A DNA stretch of 64,000 nucleotides from Argopecten irradians (lineage: Eukaryota > Mollusca > Bivalvia > Pectinida > Pectinidae), in contig NC_091138.1 of NCBI RefSeq assembly GCF_041381155.1, positions 38,495,604 through 38,559,603 on the forward strand, given 5' to 3'. Each line of letters begins with the position of its first letter. The stretch's first letter is position 1. The translations under genes and the position numbers were made by a program. The notes below the pieces were generated by a model. That model ran no database searches and had not been told where the DNA came from. It saw nothing but the letters and a program-made list of their open reading frames with translations. Below, in pieces: positions 23,535-35,781 of the stretch.

Positions 23535-25130
23535 AGCCATCAGGTTGTAAAGGATATATCAGTCTATAGTTATTCAATACAACCAGTGAAAGGTTTGTCT
23601 CGATAACGACTCCAAAGTTACAAACAATTTTGCAAGTAATCATTAATTTATCGGTGACGTATTTAATATATGCATTTCTCCATTACGAAAACTCGATCTA
23701 AATCAAGTGAGTATCAAGTAGGATAAACGTCATTATCAAAGCTCTCTGCTTGTACTTTAATGCCTTTTTTTGTTAAATTATTACATATCACTGGTCATTA
23801 GACATCTTATTTTCCGATACACTTATTTTTAATATTACTATTAATCATAGGTATTTTTTCTAATTTGGTTTGTATCTTACTATTTACCTTTTTCCGGATT
23901 GGAAAACCGGAAGTGAGTTGGGTTTTGGATATTAAAATGAAGATGGAAAAAATAAAAATGTTAAATAAAACAACCACCTCTGGGAGTTAATTCCCCCAAC
24001 GATATAACATTCCAATATGTTTATAATATTGTAGTTCTGTAGATTTTAGTGTGTTGTCATGAAATTCAAATGATGAAGAATTGTTATGACACATTTAAAA
24101 TATTCTACTTAATAATAATAATTAACATATATTTGTTTTATTTTGAACTGTCTCGAACATTTTTAATATAACGCATGGCTATGTTTCTTCATTGAATGCG
24201 TACGAGATAAATCAATGAATAGCTAGAGTTTGCTGGCGTTGAAATATTTTACTCACATTTATGGTTTCAGCTATCCCATGCGTTTTCTGCCCTCCCTGGA
24301 ACACAGTCTGATGCCTTACCTACAACAGATCTTATATCTGTCTCGGCTATCAACTTATCAACGGTTGACCCGGTTTAAAGGGTGTCACCAGGTCCTTGAG
24401 GACATTCATTCTATCATACAATACTTTATATTTACTGAGCTTCTACATATACTGACTACATTGTTTTAAGAATTAATGACTTCATCGAATGTTTTACATT
24501 TTCAATGAACCTATCGCCGATGACTAGATCTATCAAAGATACCGATGATTTGGTCTGAAACTCTTACATTTTGGTTTCTCCTGACGGTAAAAAGGTCCTT
24601 CGGGATATAAATTTCCTTTTTTGAATTGTCTCCATTGACCGGGTTACTAGTGCTACAACCTTACCTTGACTAATGTCACTTAGTCGGTCCCTGAGAACAC
24701 CGGTATCATTCAGTACATGATGAGTACCAACGGGCGGAACGGTAATATTGGGCCCTTGCCACTACGAACTTTAGGCTGTACATATTTGCTTAAGTAATTA
24801 TTTCTGGTGGCATTGGCAACAACCAGGATCAAATAGTCAAATAGGATCAGTCCTGAATATTTTTTGAGTACTTCTAATTTGCAGAATATTTTTGATATAC
24901 AGAAAAACATGGATAGTGTCTTTTTTACTGATAAATTACGGCTTTAAATATAGTAGAATTTGCCATTGTTATAGTATTCTAAGTCTTTAACTACATCTCA
25001 CCTGAACGACAAACGTTAGTGAAATGTCCAACCTCGACATATAATGTTTTGGGGCTTGTTTGGGTACTTTATCTTTTTGGATATTGCATATGATGTATAT
25101 ATATATATATGTTTATGCGAAATTGAATTG
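23535..25130. other. Intergenic stretch, nothing recognised
   Basis: No gene seen. A short TA repeat lies near 25095-25110 just before the LTR-like segment begins. Confidence 0.4.
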
Positions 25131-25139
25131 AAATGCTTA

Positions 25140-25714
25140 TATTATTTTTGACATTACTTCAAATCTGGATTAAATGATCCATTGGTAAGGTATTGACCAA
25201 CAATCACCATTTTTCCCGAATTCTGCCATATTAGGTCTATATTATAGATCTAATGGTTGAATAATCTCTGTTCCTCTGCTAGGATAATGGTAAACAAGCT
25301 GAGGAATTTCTGCCTTTTTTACCCTTATCGGTACGCAACCTCGCGCCAACGAAAGTATCTTTAAAATTCCCCGCACTTTATAACGTCACGTGCCGGTTTT
25401 TGAACTCTAGTAGAAAAATGCGTTGATGGCGGCACGCCCATACAAGGCGTTTTTTTACCGGAGGGTATAATGCATTACAACATAGTCTATAAAGTCGGAA
25501 CTTACTTAAAGGTGTATGTATTATAGGGTAATATATAAGATACTTTTACAATTAGACTATCAATAAACGTACATGGCTCATGCTTAATCTTAAATGATAA
25601 ATAGAGCTTATTTCATATCTTACTACACAACATCATAAGAATCGCCATTTTCTAATCGCCACTTATTTCATACAACATAGGTATTATTGGAGACCTAAAA
25701 TGAGGTACGTTACA
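25140..25714 (-). repeat. 3' LTR remnant of the Ty3/Gypsy element
   Basis: Aligns by eye to about 34625-35196, with shared blocks such as GACCAAC, AATTTCTGCC, CCCGCACTTTAT and ATGAGGTACGTTACA. The low-coordinate end is not the expected terminus, so the copy seems incomplete there. Confidence 0.7.
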
Positions 25715-25731
25715 CTGCCCCTCCACTTTAT
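25715..25731 (-). promoter_or_regulatory. Polypurine tract
   Basis: On the minus strand AAAGTGGAGGGGCAG directly precedes the TGTAACG start of the 3' LTR, as expected for the plus-strand primer of an LTR element. Confidence 0.65.
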
Positions 25732-26569
25732 AAAAATTCGTCCTCGAATTTCTAATGAAATACTCAAATATAAATATCATATATAAATCTTGAATATTAT
25801 TCTATCAATAGCTAATATTAAAGTTAAAATAACGGTTATCGCATTCCGAATTAGTAAGAAATGTCAGTCATGTATCATAAGTTAAACCGATGAAAATCTT
25901 CTATCGTGTTGTCTCTGCCAACATCGAGTAGATGTCCGTAAATATTCACAAAGTTCATGTGTTATTAATTAATTGCCATACATGTATGCCAAGGACGTAT
26001 AAATCCTTGATGTATGAAAGTTAATCACAGTCACTAGTTATATTAATCTTTTAACTCGGCTCCAGGAAAGCTGTCATATCATCGGGGATGATCCTTGCAG
26101 AAGTAAAAGAGAAATATTATAATCCATTTGAAAAAGTATGTACACATCTTCACTTATACGGTTGTCCAGGACTCCAGGTAAGTATCCGGTAAAATCCAGG
26201 TAATGTATGTAATCCACTTTGAATGCATAGATAGAATCCTGTGGTGAAATCCATTACTGTAGTGGTACTGGTAAACTTCAGGATTTGTCTATATATTTAC
26301 GTAATCCATAACTTATAGAATACTCTTATATTCACTTATATCAATTTGTATTTATACTACTAAAATATACTTTGTAACTTAAATATATATAATTATACTG
26401 TAGATATCCAAACCTTTCACTCCTTGAGACTTGAAGATATACTCATAAAATATCACTTACAAATAATATTATATCACTTCAGAAAAATATTAAAAATTAA
26501 TTATACACAGTCACTCGTCGAATCACAGGTAGTCACTTGTCCATTTGCTGATATAGATTGATACATTGA

Positions 26570-26923
26570 TTAATAATTATATTCCTGAATTTTCCTTTCA
26601 CATAATTTCTGGAGTCCAGCCAGCTGATAATATTTCGCCTCCACCAATATTTCCTCCAGCACTGCTGTTCCTGCCGGCAGGAGACGAGCCATGGATACAA
26701 AGTTGATATTTCTAAGGTAATTTAGTACAAATCTGAAGTGTCGTGGGTCTCTGTCTATAAAATATGTGTATAAGTTATCCACCTCGTATGGCTTCATGGG
26801 AGAGTCTGCTGATATCATTCTAGATAGTAGTCCTGCTGGATCGTTATTCAGAGTCTGTATCGTTGTCTCGTATTTTGTCCCTCCAACGTTAATTGAAATT
26901 CTTTTGTTCTGCATCTCCGTCAT
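26570..26923 (-). CDS. KCTD-type BTB/T1 (potassium-channel tetramerisation) domain within the LTR element
   Basis: A 117-residue open frame: MTEMQNKRISINVGGTKYET, LNNDPAGLLSRMI, YFIDRDPRHFRFVLNYLRN, LLPAGTAVLEEILVEAKYYQ and LAGLQKLCERKI. This is the T1 fold shared by KCTD proteins and voltage-gated potassium channels, here as an oligomerisation domain without a channel. The frame looks whole, unlike the neighbouring pol. The phrase TDKTII appears on both sides of the SINE at 26962-27493, hinting that this domain and the coiled-coil region were once one transcript (inference). It could also be a host KCTD gene fragment carried along. Confidence 0.72.
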   Translation of the reverse strand: MTEMQNKRISINVGGTKYETTIQTLNNDPAGLLSRMISADSPMKPYEVDNLYTYFIDRDPRHFRFVLNYLRNINFVSMARLLPAGTAVLEEILVEAKYYQLAGLQKLCERKIQEYNY

Positions 26924-26961
26924 GCCTTTTAGTTTTATGATCGTCTTGTCTGTCGGGGTAT

Positions 26962-27493
26962 ATTCTTTTTGTTTGTTTGATTTATTAACGTCCTATTAAC
27001 AGCTATGGTCATGTAAGGACGGCCTCCCATGCATGCGGTGTGTTGCGTGTATGTTGTGCGAGGTGAGTGTACTGGGAGACTGCGGTATGTTCGTGTTGTG
27101 TCTTCTTGTATAGTGGAACTGTTGCCCTTTTTATAGTGCTATATCACTGAAGCATGCCGCCGAAGACACCAAGCAACACACCCCACCCGGTCACATTATA
27201 CTGACAACGGGCGAACCAGTCGTCCCACTCCCTGTATGCTTAACGCTAAGCAGGAGCAGAAACTACCACTTTTATAGACTTTGGTGTGTCTCGGCCAGGG
27301 GACAGAACCCAGAGCCTTCCTCACAGGGGCGAACGCTCAACTCAAGGCCAAAAGTGAGGCGGTGCCAAGGGAGGCATTAGGAAAGATAAAGTCAGTTAGG
27401 AAGAAGAGAAAAGATAAGATCCTAAATTTAGTCGCCTTTTACGATCATGCAATAGGGGCAGCAGGTACAATTCTAACGCCCTACCTGCAGGGT
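26962..27493 (-). mobile_element. SINE-like family A, full copy
   Basis: Full-length family copy with head at 27493 and CAAA-type tail at the low end. GGGTAT occurs at 26956-26961 and 27494-27499, a plausible short target-site duplication. It splits the KCTD-like coding region of the LTR element. Confidence 0.82.
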
Positions 27494-27499
27494 GGGTAT

Positions 27500-28629
27500 G
27501 GGCGTAATTGTGATGATGGTCTTGTCGGTTGTCCTTCTGTCAAGTATGGCTTTCCTTGCAGCTTCCTCATTGGTGATCAGTCGGATTGATATATCGTCCT
27601 CTTCATCTTGCTCCTCTTCCTCATGGTATTTCCATTGTCACAGTCCTTATCCTTCCCGCTGTTGTCTTGTTCACTTGTGTCGTCGTGCTGTCTGTCCTGT
27701 CCGTTGTCTTCTAGTGGTACCATTTCCAAGTCATTGTCAATATCTTCTAAAATTATCTCTGGAGTCTCAATCTCGTCTTCTGTGTCGGAATCTGTTAGGT
27801 CCAGCCCTAGGTCCTTTGCTGATGTCTTTGGTAGCCAGCTGCGTCTTCTGACATTTGTAACTTTTAATTTCTTATTATACGGTCTTGTTGGTTTCGTTGG
27901 TTTTCTTATAAAATTTCCGTCACTCAGTTCATCTCTGTCCTTTGTCTCTGTTTCCTCTTCTCTCAATCTCTTCACTGTCTTCTCTTGTTCCTCTTTTCTG
28001 TTTTCCTTTCGTCGTTCGTCCTCTTCTTTCTGCCTCATCAGGTTCTTCTGTCTTTCTTCCTTTCTAGCTTCCTCTTCTCTCAATCTCTTCACTGTCTTCT
28101 CTTGTTCCTCTTTTCTGTCTTCCTTTTGTCGTTCGTCCTCTTCTTTCTGCCTCATCAGATTCTTCTGTATTTCTTCCTTTCTAGCTTCCTCTTCTCTCAG
28201 CCTCTTCATATTCTTCTGCTGTCATTCATCCCTTCTCTCTTCCTTCCTTCCTTCATCATCTTCCCTCTTTCTTTTCAGGTTCTTCTGTTCGTGGCGCCTG
28301 CGATTATAGGTTTCTCTAATACTCTCTGTCTCTTCTGCCTTCGTCAGTGCCTCCCTCTCTATCGATCTTACGATTGTCTCTATCTTCCTGGAATATTCTT
28401 TATACTCTTTCTCCTCTTCAAAAGTAAGGGTCATAGTACTCCTTTTAATCAGTTCCAACCGTGAAGACTCACACTTCCTATGTTTCCCTTCTCTGGAGTA
28501 CACCTGCCGGCATTCTAGACATCGGTAACCGAATCCAGAGTGCGCCGCCAGAATATGTCTCTCACAATACAATTGCTGACTGAATTCCTGGTCATCTCCG
28601 CAAATGGCGCAGTAGTAGCGGTAACCAGC
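27500..28629 (-). CDS. Extra coding region of the LTR element: Cys-rich zinc-finger-like head and Glu/Arg-rich coiled coil
   Basis: After an ATTTCAG acceptor-like site at 28630, the minus strand encodes GYRYYCAICGDD, LYCERHILAAHSGFGYRC, LECRQVYS and GKHRKC, a spacing of Cys and His that suggests zinc binding. A long charged segment follows with about three repeats of a 38-residue unit (KRLREEEARKEERQKNLMRQ and so on), a likely coiled coil, then an acidic stretch. It lies on the same strand as pol and between integrase and the 3' LTR, where some Gypsy elements carry env. I do not recognise the family. It may be a captured host gene or an element-specific accessory gene. A SINE copy at 26962-27493 separates it from the BTB part. 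Confidence 0.6.
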
Positions 28630-28853
28630 TGAAATCGATAATAACGTAGTCTTAGTACGAGTGAAGTATATTATTGAATCATATTAGGACCACTGAAAGG
28701 TTGGTTTATTGTTGATAGATATTTTTTATTCCTTTCTTTTTCATTCAAGGGAAGTTAACTCATTTTTATCATATATTGCTATCAGGCATGTTTGTCTAAC
28801 CTGGTTCCACAAGATCTATACATGTATGTGTAATTTCACGGGATTATGATACC

Positions 28854-29989
28854 CTAATATTTTAACCATGTAGGTTTGTTTTCACCTTTGTAAGGTTTTA
28901 GATGGTTGTGGTGTACAATTTGTATTCGTGATCTTGTATTTCTTTGAATACGATATAATACATCATTTATTCCTTCTGTTATGAGAAAAGGACCTTCCCA
29001 TGATAAACTTAATTTTGAATCTTTCCCCTGTGAGCAAGGGTTGTATTTCCCAAACGGCATCACCCCTTTCATAACGATTCATTTGAACTCGTTTATCATA
29101 TCCCTTTTTTTCATATTTTGGAAGAAAGTTTGATTCTTTCCCGAGCAAACTTGTGTATATTTTCTATCTGTTTGTTTAGAAGATAGGCATAGTCTGTTTC
29201 TGTGTTGTATGTTTCAGTTTCGACCCGACCTAGTATCAAATCTTACAGGAAGGCTTATCGGAGATGACCAAACACCATTTTAATTTGGGTGAAACACCTG
29301 TAGTCTCAGTTTCAGCGGAGCGGTACGCCATCATAAGCAGGTAAATCTTTTCGTCACCAAACACTCTTGTTTTCTGAAACATAAGGCCGAGAGCATAGCC
29401 TCTATGGTTCTGTATGCTCCTTTCTACCATACCATTCTGATTGTGGCCGATATGGTGTGGTCCTTGTCTTTTCTATACCAAGAATATTACAGTTTTCTTT
29501 AAATACATCATCGAGCCAAAATTTTGCTCCTTGATCAGTGTGAAGCTGACTTGGTACCCCAAAGGACAGTAATTATTCTATCAAGTAAACTTTTGAGCGA
29601 TAGTGGTCGCCTTCTGAATTCTCACGGAATGGCCTCAGTATTTGGACATCTTTAGACATCCATGCCCACCTTACGCCAAAAATATCGCACTCTAACTTTT
29701 GACAATGTTTTCTTAATCCCTAATAACCACCTGTGGTATATGTATTGTGAAGATACTACAGTATTAGTGTTGTGAGGTTTTTAGGGATCACCATTTGATA
29801 GGTAGGTTGTATCCCTTTCTCCATATCCCATTTATGGCAAAGTATACTATTTTTGACCTTAAGGGAATCAAATCTTGCACAATAGTATTTTGCTTCTTCA
29901 CTCATATGAAATATTTCACTCCAGTCAGGTTTCTTACCTGATACTACCCATTCAGTAATAGCTTTTAATACAGGATCTTTCCCTTGCAT
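28854..29989 (-). pseudogene. Fossil integrase region
   Basis: Recognisable pieces are MVERSIQNHRGYALGLM and AYRSAETETTGVSP of the catalytic core (29236-29430), an N-terminal part around 29756-29989, and a C-terminal part (WEGPFLITEGINDVLYRIQ, IVHHNHLKPYKG) at 28854-29072. The region is broken. Confidence 0.75.
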
Positions 29990-30148
29990 TTCTTGAATAC
30001 ATTTGTGTTTGGAATTTGAGAATTTCTAACGTTTTTTTGTTGTGTATTTACATCGCTATTGTTTTCTATTACATGTACCCCATTGGCTTCCTGATGTGTA
30101 TTGTCCAGTGCATTCCTAGAGTCCACCACAGGTTCATCCTTGTTTGAC

Positions 30149-31484
30149 TCACAAGACCTGGTAACAACAAACACATTTTCTGTGATCATTATCTTTTGAT
30201 TCAACAGTTGAAATTTCATATTTTTGTTCAACTCTTTCGCAATGACTACAGTTTGACTCTTGACATGGTCGTCTAGACATAGCATCTGCATTGTTATGAA
30301 CTCGTCCAGCTCGATACTCGATGGTAAATTGGTACGAAGATAGAATTTCAAACCATCGGGCTAGTTGAGCTTCTGGATTTTTAAAGTTCAATAACCAAGT
30401 AAGAGCACCATGGTCAGTTCTAGCTTTAAAGTTTTGTCCATATAAATAGTGATTGAACTGTTTGATAGAACTTACTATGGCTAATAGCTCTCTTCTTGTC
30501 ACACAGTATTTCCGTTCAGTTCGACTGAAGGTTTTACTATAATAACTGATGACCTTTTCTTTTCCTTCCTGTATTTGTGACAGGACTGCTCCCATTCCTA
30601 AGTTGGAGGCATCAGTGTCCAGAATGAACTGTCCTTCAGGAGATGGAAAAGCTAAGATTGGAGAACTAGTGAGAGCCCTCTTCAGGAGATCAAATGCTGT
30701 CTGACAGTCATCGGACCAGGAGAACTTCTGATAAAGTTCTTTAAGTTTGTACAGGGGTTTTGAAATGATTGCAAAGTTGTTAACAAATTTCCTGTAGTAG
30801 GAACATAAGCCTAGAAATTGTCTTAACTTCCTTTCACATTCTTGGAACTGGCCTAAGATTTAACTGCTTCTATTTTCTCGGGATCTGTAGTGATTCCTTG
30901 TTCACAAACAACAAGACCCATGAAGGATGCCTTTAATTTAAAAATGGGAGGCACTTCTTAGCTTTCATTTTCAAACTTGCCTTTTTAGTCTGTCAAGCAA
31001 CTTGCCAAAATTTTCTCCATTAATCTTTCGAATGTGCTTGGAGCGTTACACAATCCAAATGGAAGTGTAACCCATTTGCCATAAACCTCCCCCTGCTACA
31101 GAGAAAGCTGTTTTTGGTCTTTTTTTTATCTAATTTAACCTGCCAATAACCACTTTTGAGATCAATGGTTGAAAACCACTTTGACCCGATTAATGCATCT
31201 AGGAGTGCTATCTATTCGTGGTATTGGATGACTATCTTTGATGGTAACATCATTGAGTCTTCTGAAATCAATACAAAATCTAAGAGAATTGTCTCGTTTT
31301 CTAACAAGTACAATAGGAGAGCACCATGGACTATCAGATTTTCTATTACACCTTTGAGAACCATGTCCTCTATTTCCTTATCTACCTCTTGTCTACAGGA
31401 GAGTGGAACACGCCTGGGGGGTTTGTTATTTATAGGCTGAGCATTTCCCAGTTGTTTATCTGGTGCTGCACTAGATTCTGTCAA
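30149..31484 (-). pseudogene. Fossil reverse transcriptase and RNase H region
   Basis: 31212-31484 carries the [20 protein letters not shown] start of a Gypsy reverse transcriptase. 30149-30595 carries the RNase H part (YYSKTFSRTERKY, RRELLAIV, ARTDHGALTWLL, FTIEYRAGRVHNNADAMSR). The domain order is normal and the region is broken. Confidence 0.8.
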
Positions 31485-31949
31485 GCCTAAACATTTGAGA
31501 TTTAGAGAAGGTATCTGGGTAATCTAGTAAAAAGTTTTCTTAAAGCTTCCCGTTCCTTCTCATTTAAGATTTAAGCAACTACGTTCGTAGAGGGATACCA
31601 AATGTTCTGGTAGTTCAGTTGGAGAGACCGAGTAATCTGATCTAACCTGCTTTACACTAACATTTTCCTGGGGATTTTCAATACAATTCTTTAACTTCTT
31701 GAATAGTAGCAACCACTGATCCACTGTGTAAAACACAATCTTTGGTCAGTTAAATTAAGTAAACGTAAAGGAATAGCTTCCTTTGGTTGGATTGACAAGA
31801 CTCTTAGCTACTAACACTTCATGTTTTTCCATGAATTTTGGTGCAGCTTCTACTAGAGCAGTTGTCTCCCTAAATATTGGATCCATAATTCTCCCCAGGA
31901 ACAATAATTTCATTGTTGGAGGGTATTTTTACCTCTTCATACAGCGACA

Positions 31950-32330
31950 CTCTACAACAAGTAGTTCGATTCCATTCTGAAATCTAAAAAACTGAACTTT
32001 TTCCCCTTTTATATAGAGATAAATCTCTTTCAATGACAGATCTGTTATATGTTCAGTCATGAAGTCTAGACCAATTATACCTTGTTGGCCTATATCAGCG
32101 ACAAGAAACTCATGGTTTTTGTAGTCTTTCCAAGAGCGTAAATTTCATTGCGTATCACTTACCAATAAATAAGGTTTTCTTCTCCCCAGTTGCTGTCACA
32201 AGTTCAATTTAGTTCCAAACTGGGAGATCTAGTGAAGGATCTTAATTTATCAATGAATGCTTGACTAAGAATACTGATACTGGCTCCAGTATCAATCAGT
32301 AAATGAGTATACTGATTACAAATCTTGAGT
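31950..32330 (-). pseudogene. Fossil aspartic protease region
   Basis: An LLIDTGASISILS-like segment near 32270-32310 carries the DTGA protease signature. The surrounding region is broken. Confidence 0.55.
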
Positions 32331-32449
32331 ACACTACAAATAATCCTTGTCCTTCTCTTGTCATTGATACTACTGACTAACTGCTATATCATGGGTCCCT
32401 CCCCAGATTTCCCTGCTGACTATTTGACCCTCAAAAACCCAGCATTTAG

Positions 32450-34230
32450 AAGTTTTCCCGAATTCGAGAGACGTTCCTAACGATATTGTAAAGAATGTTT
32501 ATTTGTTCGTGGTTCTGTTCTCCTCTGAGATCTGATTGCTATGGTTCTGTGAAGTCTGATTATGTTGGCCCCATTGATTGCTTGGAAAAACTCTGGTTAT
32601 TGGCCCAGTTACACTCCCCTGGATTGATTCTGGTTATGACTCCAGTTACTTCCCTTGGATTGGTTCTGATTGTGGCCCCAGTTATTTCCCCTGTGTGAGT
32701 TCTGGTTATGATTCCAGTTATCCCCCTGTGTGAGTTCTGGTTATGATTCCAGATTTATCCCTAGACTGATGTTCTGCTGATTGAGTATTATCATTTTGTT
32801 TCATTTGGTGACAATTATTACCGTGTTTCCAGGAATTTCTCTGCTTTTGTACTGGGATTGGTATTTTGGTTACTATGCCCCTGATAGTGTTAACAGGAAG
32901 AAACTACCAACTCTTTTGCTGTGTGGGACTGGTTCAAAGTTCCTATAGATTTGTTTAAGGTTTGGAATGTCAATGCCGGATGTTTCTGTGTTAGGTTTTT
33001 GTGTGCTGTGTTATTGACTGTTGCATTGGATTCTGTGTCTAACACATGGCACTAACCTACCACGCTGTCTGTCTGCTTGTTTAGCATTTGCTTCAAGACG
33101 TTTTTGATAGCGTGCATTTCAGCCTCATCGTTTAGATGTCTTATAGTCTTAATGCCTCCCTAAGCCTCACTTTTTGAGTTGAGCGTTCTTAAGGCTCTGG
33201 GTTCTGTCTGGACACACCAAATCTATAAAAACTCTGGTGATAGAAATCAGTATAATAAAATGGTCAAGTGCTAACACATACACGCAACACAAAACAAAGT
33301 TGGATCAGAAGCTGTTGGATAAGCTCGTCTTGTCAACTTTCTTATGTCTTGTGCTAGTTCGGCTAGTGACTCATTTTTACTTCGTGTTCTTGTTTGTAAT
33401 TTTGCTCTAAAAATATTTCTGGCTCTTTCCTCATAACCAAACCTTACATTTAATGCCTTTGACCAAAGTTTTGAAGTCATGTTTTTGTGAAGTGTTTAGT
33501 TCTGTGAGGATAGATCTTTGCTGAACCTTTTAGACTACTCGCCAGGTATAGAGCTTTAGACTGATTGTCCCAATTATTTATCTGTGATATTGTTTCAAAT
33601 TGGAAAGATAATCTTCAAAGTCATCATCTCCATCATAGGTTGAAGGTTTTATTTTAAATGGATTTAGTTATCTCCCTTGAATGATGGTGAGGAATACCAT
33701 TAAAATTCTGGGTCATCAATTTGAATGAAAAGGAAATATAGATTCTTCATTTGAGAAATTGCTAACCACTTCTAGGTTTTCATTGCCAAGTTTCAGATAC
33801 CTTTTGTTCCAGGAAATTCATTTTATGATCTAGAGTTATATAAAATCCCTTTTCAATTCATGTAAATCTCTGTGTAAATCATTCTTCAATTCAATTTTGA
33901 GATTGAGAAAGTTTTTCTTGTTTCTCTTGTCCCAATTTAGCAAATTGTTCACCAATTTCATTTTAAAATGTTTTTTCTCTGTTATCTCAGATCTGGAAGA
34001 TGGAATAGCTTTGTGGGTTACTTGCCTCAGAAGGTGTGCTGTATGAGCTGGCGTGTTCAACTTGATATCCATTTGTGACACAAGGATCCATCCATCTTGA
34101 CTATAGATCACTTGGATTTTATTTTCATATGAAAATATATGTTTGATATAAATATTTTCTAAAATTGTTGAATTAGTCTTTGTGCTGATGGGTTTCGATA
34201 CAAAAAACTTTTCATTAGTATCCCACTTTT
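32450..34230 (-). pseudogene. Fossil gag region
   Basis: Remains include a capsid-like segment at 33271-33480 (ESLAELAQDIRKLTRRAYP) and an Asn/Gln/Trp-rich stretch near 32520-32760. It is broken. A short piece of the SINE-like family A interrupts it at 33146-33240. Confidence 0.6.
33146..33240 (+). repeat. SINE-like family A core fragment inside the gag region
   Basis: ATGCCTCCCTAAGCCTCAC, then GAGTTGAGCGTTC, GGCTCTGGGTTCTGTC and ACACACCAAATCTATAAAA match the tRNA-like core of the family. Confidence 0.7.
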
Positions 34231-34240
34231 TTGACACCAC
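34224..34240 (-). promoter_or_regulatory. Primer-binding-site-like sequence
   Basis: On the minus strand TGGTGTC followed by AAAAAAGTGG lies four bases inside the 5' LTR end. It resembles tRNA-complementary primer sites of Gypsy elements. Confidence 0.6.
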
Positions 34241-34243
34241 ATG

Positions 34244-35196
34244 TGTAACGGTGTCGTTTTCAAAACTTTATAACCTGATACAAAACTTTGGATCCGTTAT
34301 GTACCAACAGTTACCTCAGCACCAAGAGAACAAAAGAATTTGAATAAAGTATCCAACATTTTTAATTTGCGTAGTACAATTATTTTCATATATTCATCTC
34401 AAATATAACTAACTCCAATATGTAACATCACATATAATATTAAGAATTATTAAACTCTATGATATCTAATGAACACTACACATTCATTTATTTATACACA
34501 CAATTAAACCTTTGGCATAGATTCCCAGCATGCCACCATATAAAATTAGGAGTTTTAACTTAAGTTTCAGATTAGGAACCATTCTTGTGTTTCCAGACAC
34601 CTGGAACTGGTTCCGAAATAGAAATTGAAGAAGTATATAATAATTAATGACCATTTCGTTCAAATCCTAGGGATTAAATATCCATTGTGTGAAGGATTGA
34701 CCAACACAACACCAATTTTCCGAAATCTGCCATAATAGGTCTAGATATATAATCAAATGGTGATATATCTCAGTCGTCTGTTGAGAGAATGGTAACGAAG
34801 CTGAGAATTTCTGCCTTTTATAACCCTTATCGAACGCAACCTCAACGCACAAAGTATCTTTAAAAAATTCCCGCACTTTATTCGTTACTTCCGGTTTGTA
34901 GAACTTTAGAAAAAGCGTGTTTGCGGCCTGCCATACACGACGTGTTTACCGGAGTGAATAAAGCATATTACAACATGTCTATAAAGACGCTAACTACTTA
35001 AGAAGGTATGATTATATGGTAAAATAAGGTACTTTTACAATTAACTATCATAAACTTAACAAGCTCATGCTTACTCATAACGATAAATTATATAGCTATT
35101 TCAATTCTAACACTCAAATCATATGAATCGCCATTTTTACCGCCAATTATTTCAAACTACATAGGTAATATGAGACCTAAAATGAGGTACGTTACA
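34244..35196 (-). repeat. 5' LTR of the Ty3/Gypsy element
   Basis: The segment of 953 bp begins TGTAACG and ends CGTTACA on the plus strand, the short inverted termini usual for LTRs. On the minus strand a TATAAAAGGC box lies at 34813-34822, a fitting LTR promoter position. Confidence 0.75.
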
Positions 35197-35250
35197 CAGC
35201 ATGGCTAACAACGGTGTTACCATATCTGTCATTTTACAAAATGAAATATT

Positions 35251-35781
35251 TTGTTTGTTTGTTTGTTTGATTGATTAACGTCCTATTAACAGTTATGGTC
35301 ATGTAAGGACGGCTTCCCATGTTTGCAGTGTGATGCGTGTATGTTGTATGAGGTGGGTGTTTTGGGAGACTATGGTATGTTCGTGTTGTGTCTTCTTGCA
35401 TAGTGGAACTGTTGCCCTTTTTATAGTGCTGTATATCACTGATGCATGGCGCCGAAGACACCAAGCAACACACACCACCCGGTCACATTATACTGACAAC
35501 GGGCGAACCAGTCGTCCCACTCCCTGTATGCTGAGCGCCAAACAGGAGCAGAAACTACCACTTTTATAGACTTTGGTGTGTCTCGGCCAGGGGAACCCAG
35601 AGCCTTCCTCACAGGGGCGAACGCTTAACTTAAGGCCAAAAGTGAGGCGGTGCCAAGGGAGGCATTAGGAAAGTTAAAGTCAGTTAGGAAGAAGAGAAAA
35701 GATAAGATCCTAAATTTAGTCGCCTTTTGCGATCATGCAATAGGGGCAGCAGGTATAATTCTACCGCCCTACCTGCAGGGC
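35251..35781 (-). mobile_element. SINE-like family A, full copy
   Basis: Runs from TTTGTTTGTTTGTTTGATTG (tail) through all family landmarks to CTACCTGCAGGGC (head). No clear target-site duplication could be seen. Confidence 0.8.

Larger units (their letters stand above)
25140..35196 (-). mobile_element. Old Ty3/Gypsy-type LTR retrotransposon with an extra coding region
   Basis: Two related flanks in the same orientation (5' LTR 34244-35196, 3' LTR remnant about 25140-25714) enclose minus-strand remains of gag, protease, reverse transcriptase/RNase H and integrase in the order typical of Ty3/Gypsy. A primer-binding-site-like TGGTGTC follows the 5' LTR and a polypurine tract precedes the 3' LTR. 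The coding part is broken in many places (well over ten by eye) and the LTRs differ at roughly a fifth or more of sites, so it is an old, inactive fossil. An additional coding region with a KCTD-type domain lies between integrase and the 3' LTR. Two SINE-like pieces inserted later. Confidence 0.85.

Noticed and set aside
27281-27589. A protein-like frame beginning [20 protein letters not shown] found in seven or more places
   Set aside because: Every occurrence is the same part of the family A SINE. Conservation is explained by copy origin, and no host gene context exists.
27608-28464. Long Ser/Leu/Phe-rich plus-strand frames
   Set aside because: They lie opposite the Glu/Arg-rich coiled-coil region and reflect its skewed base composition.
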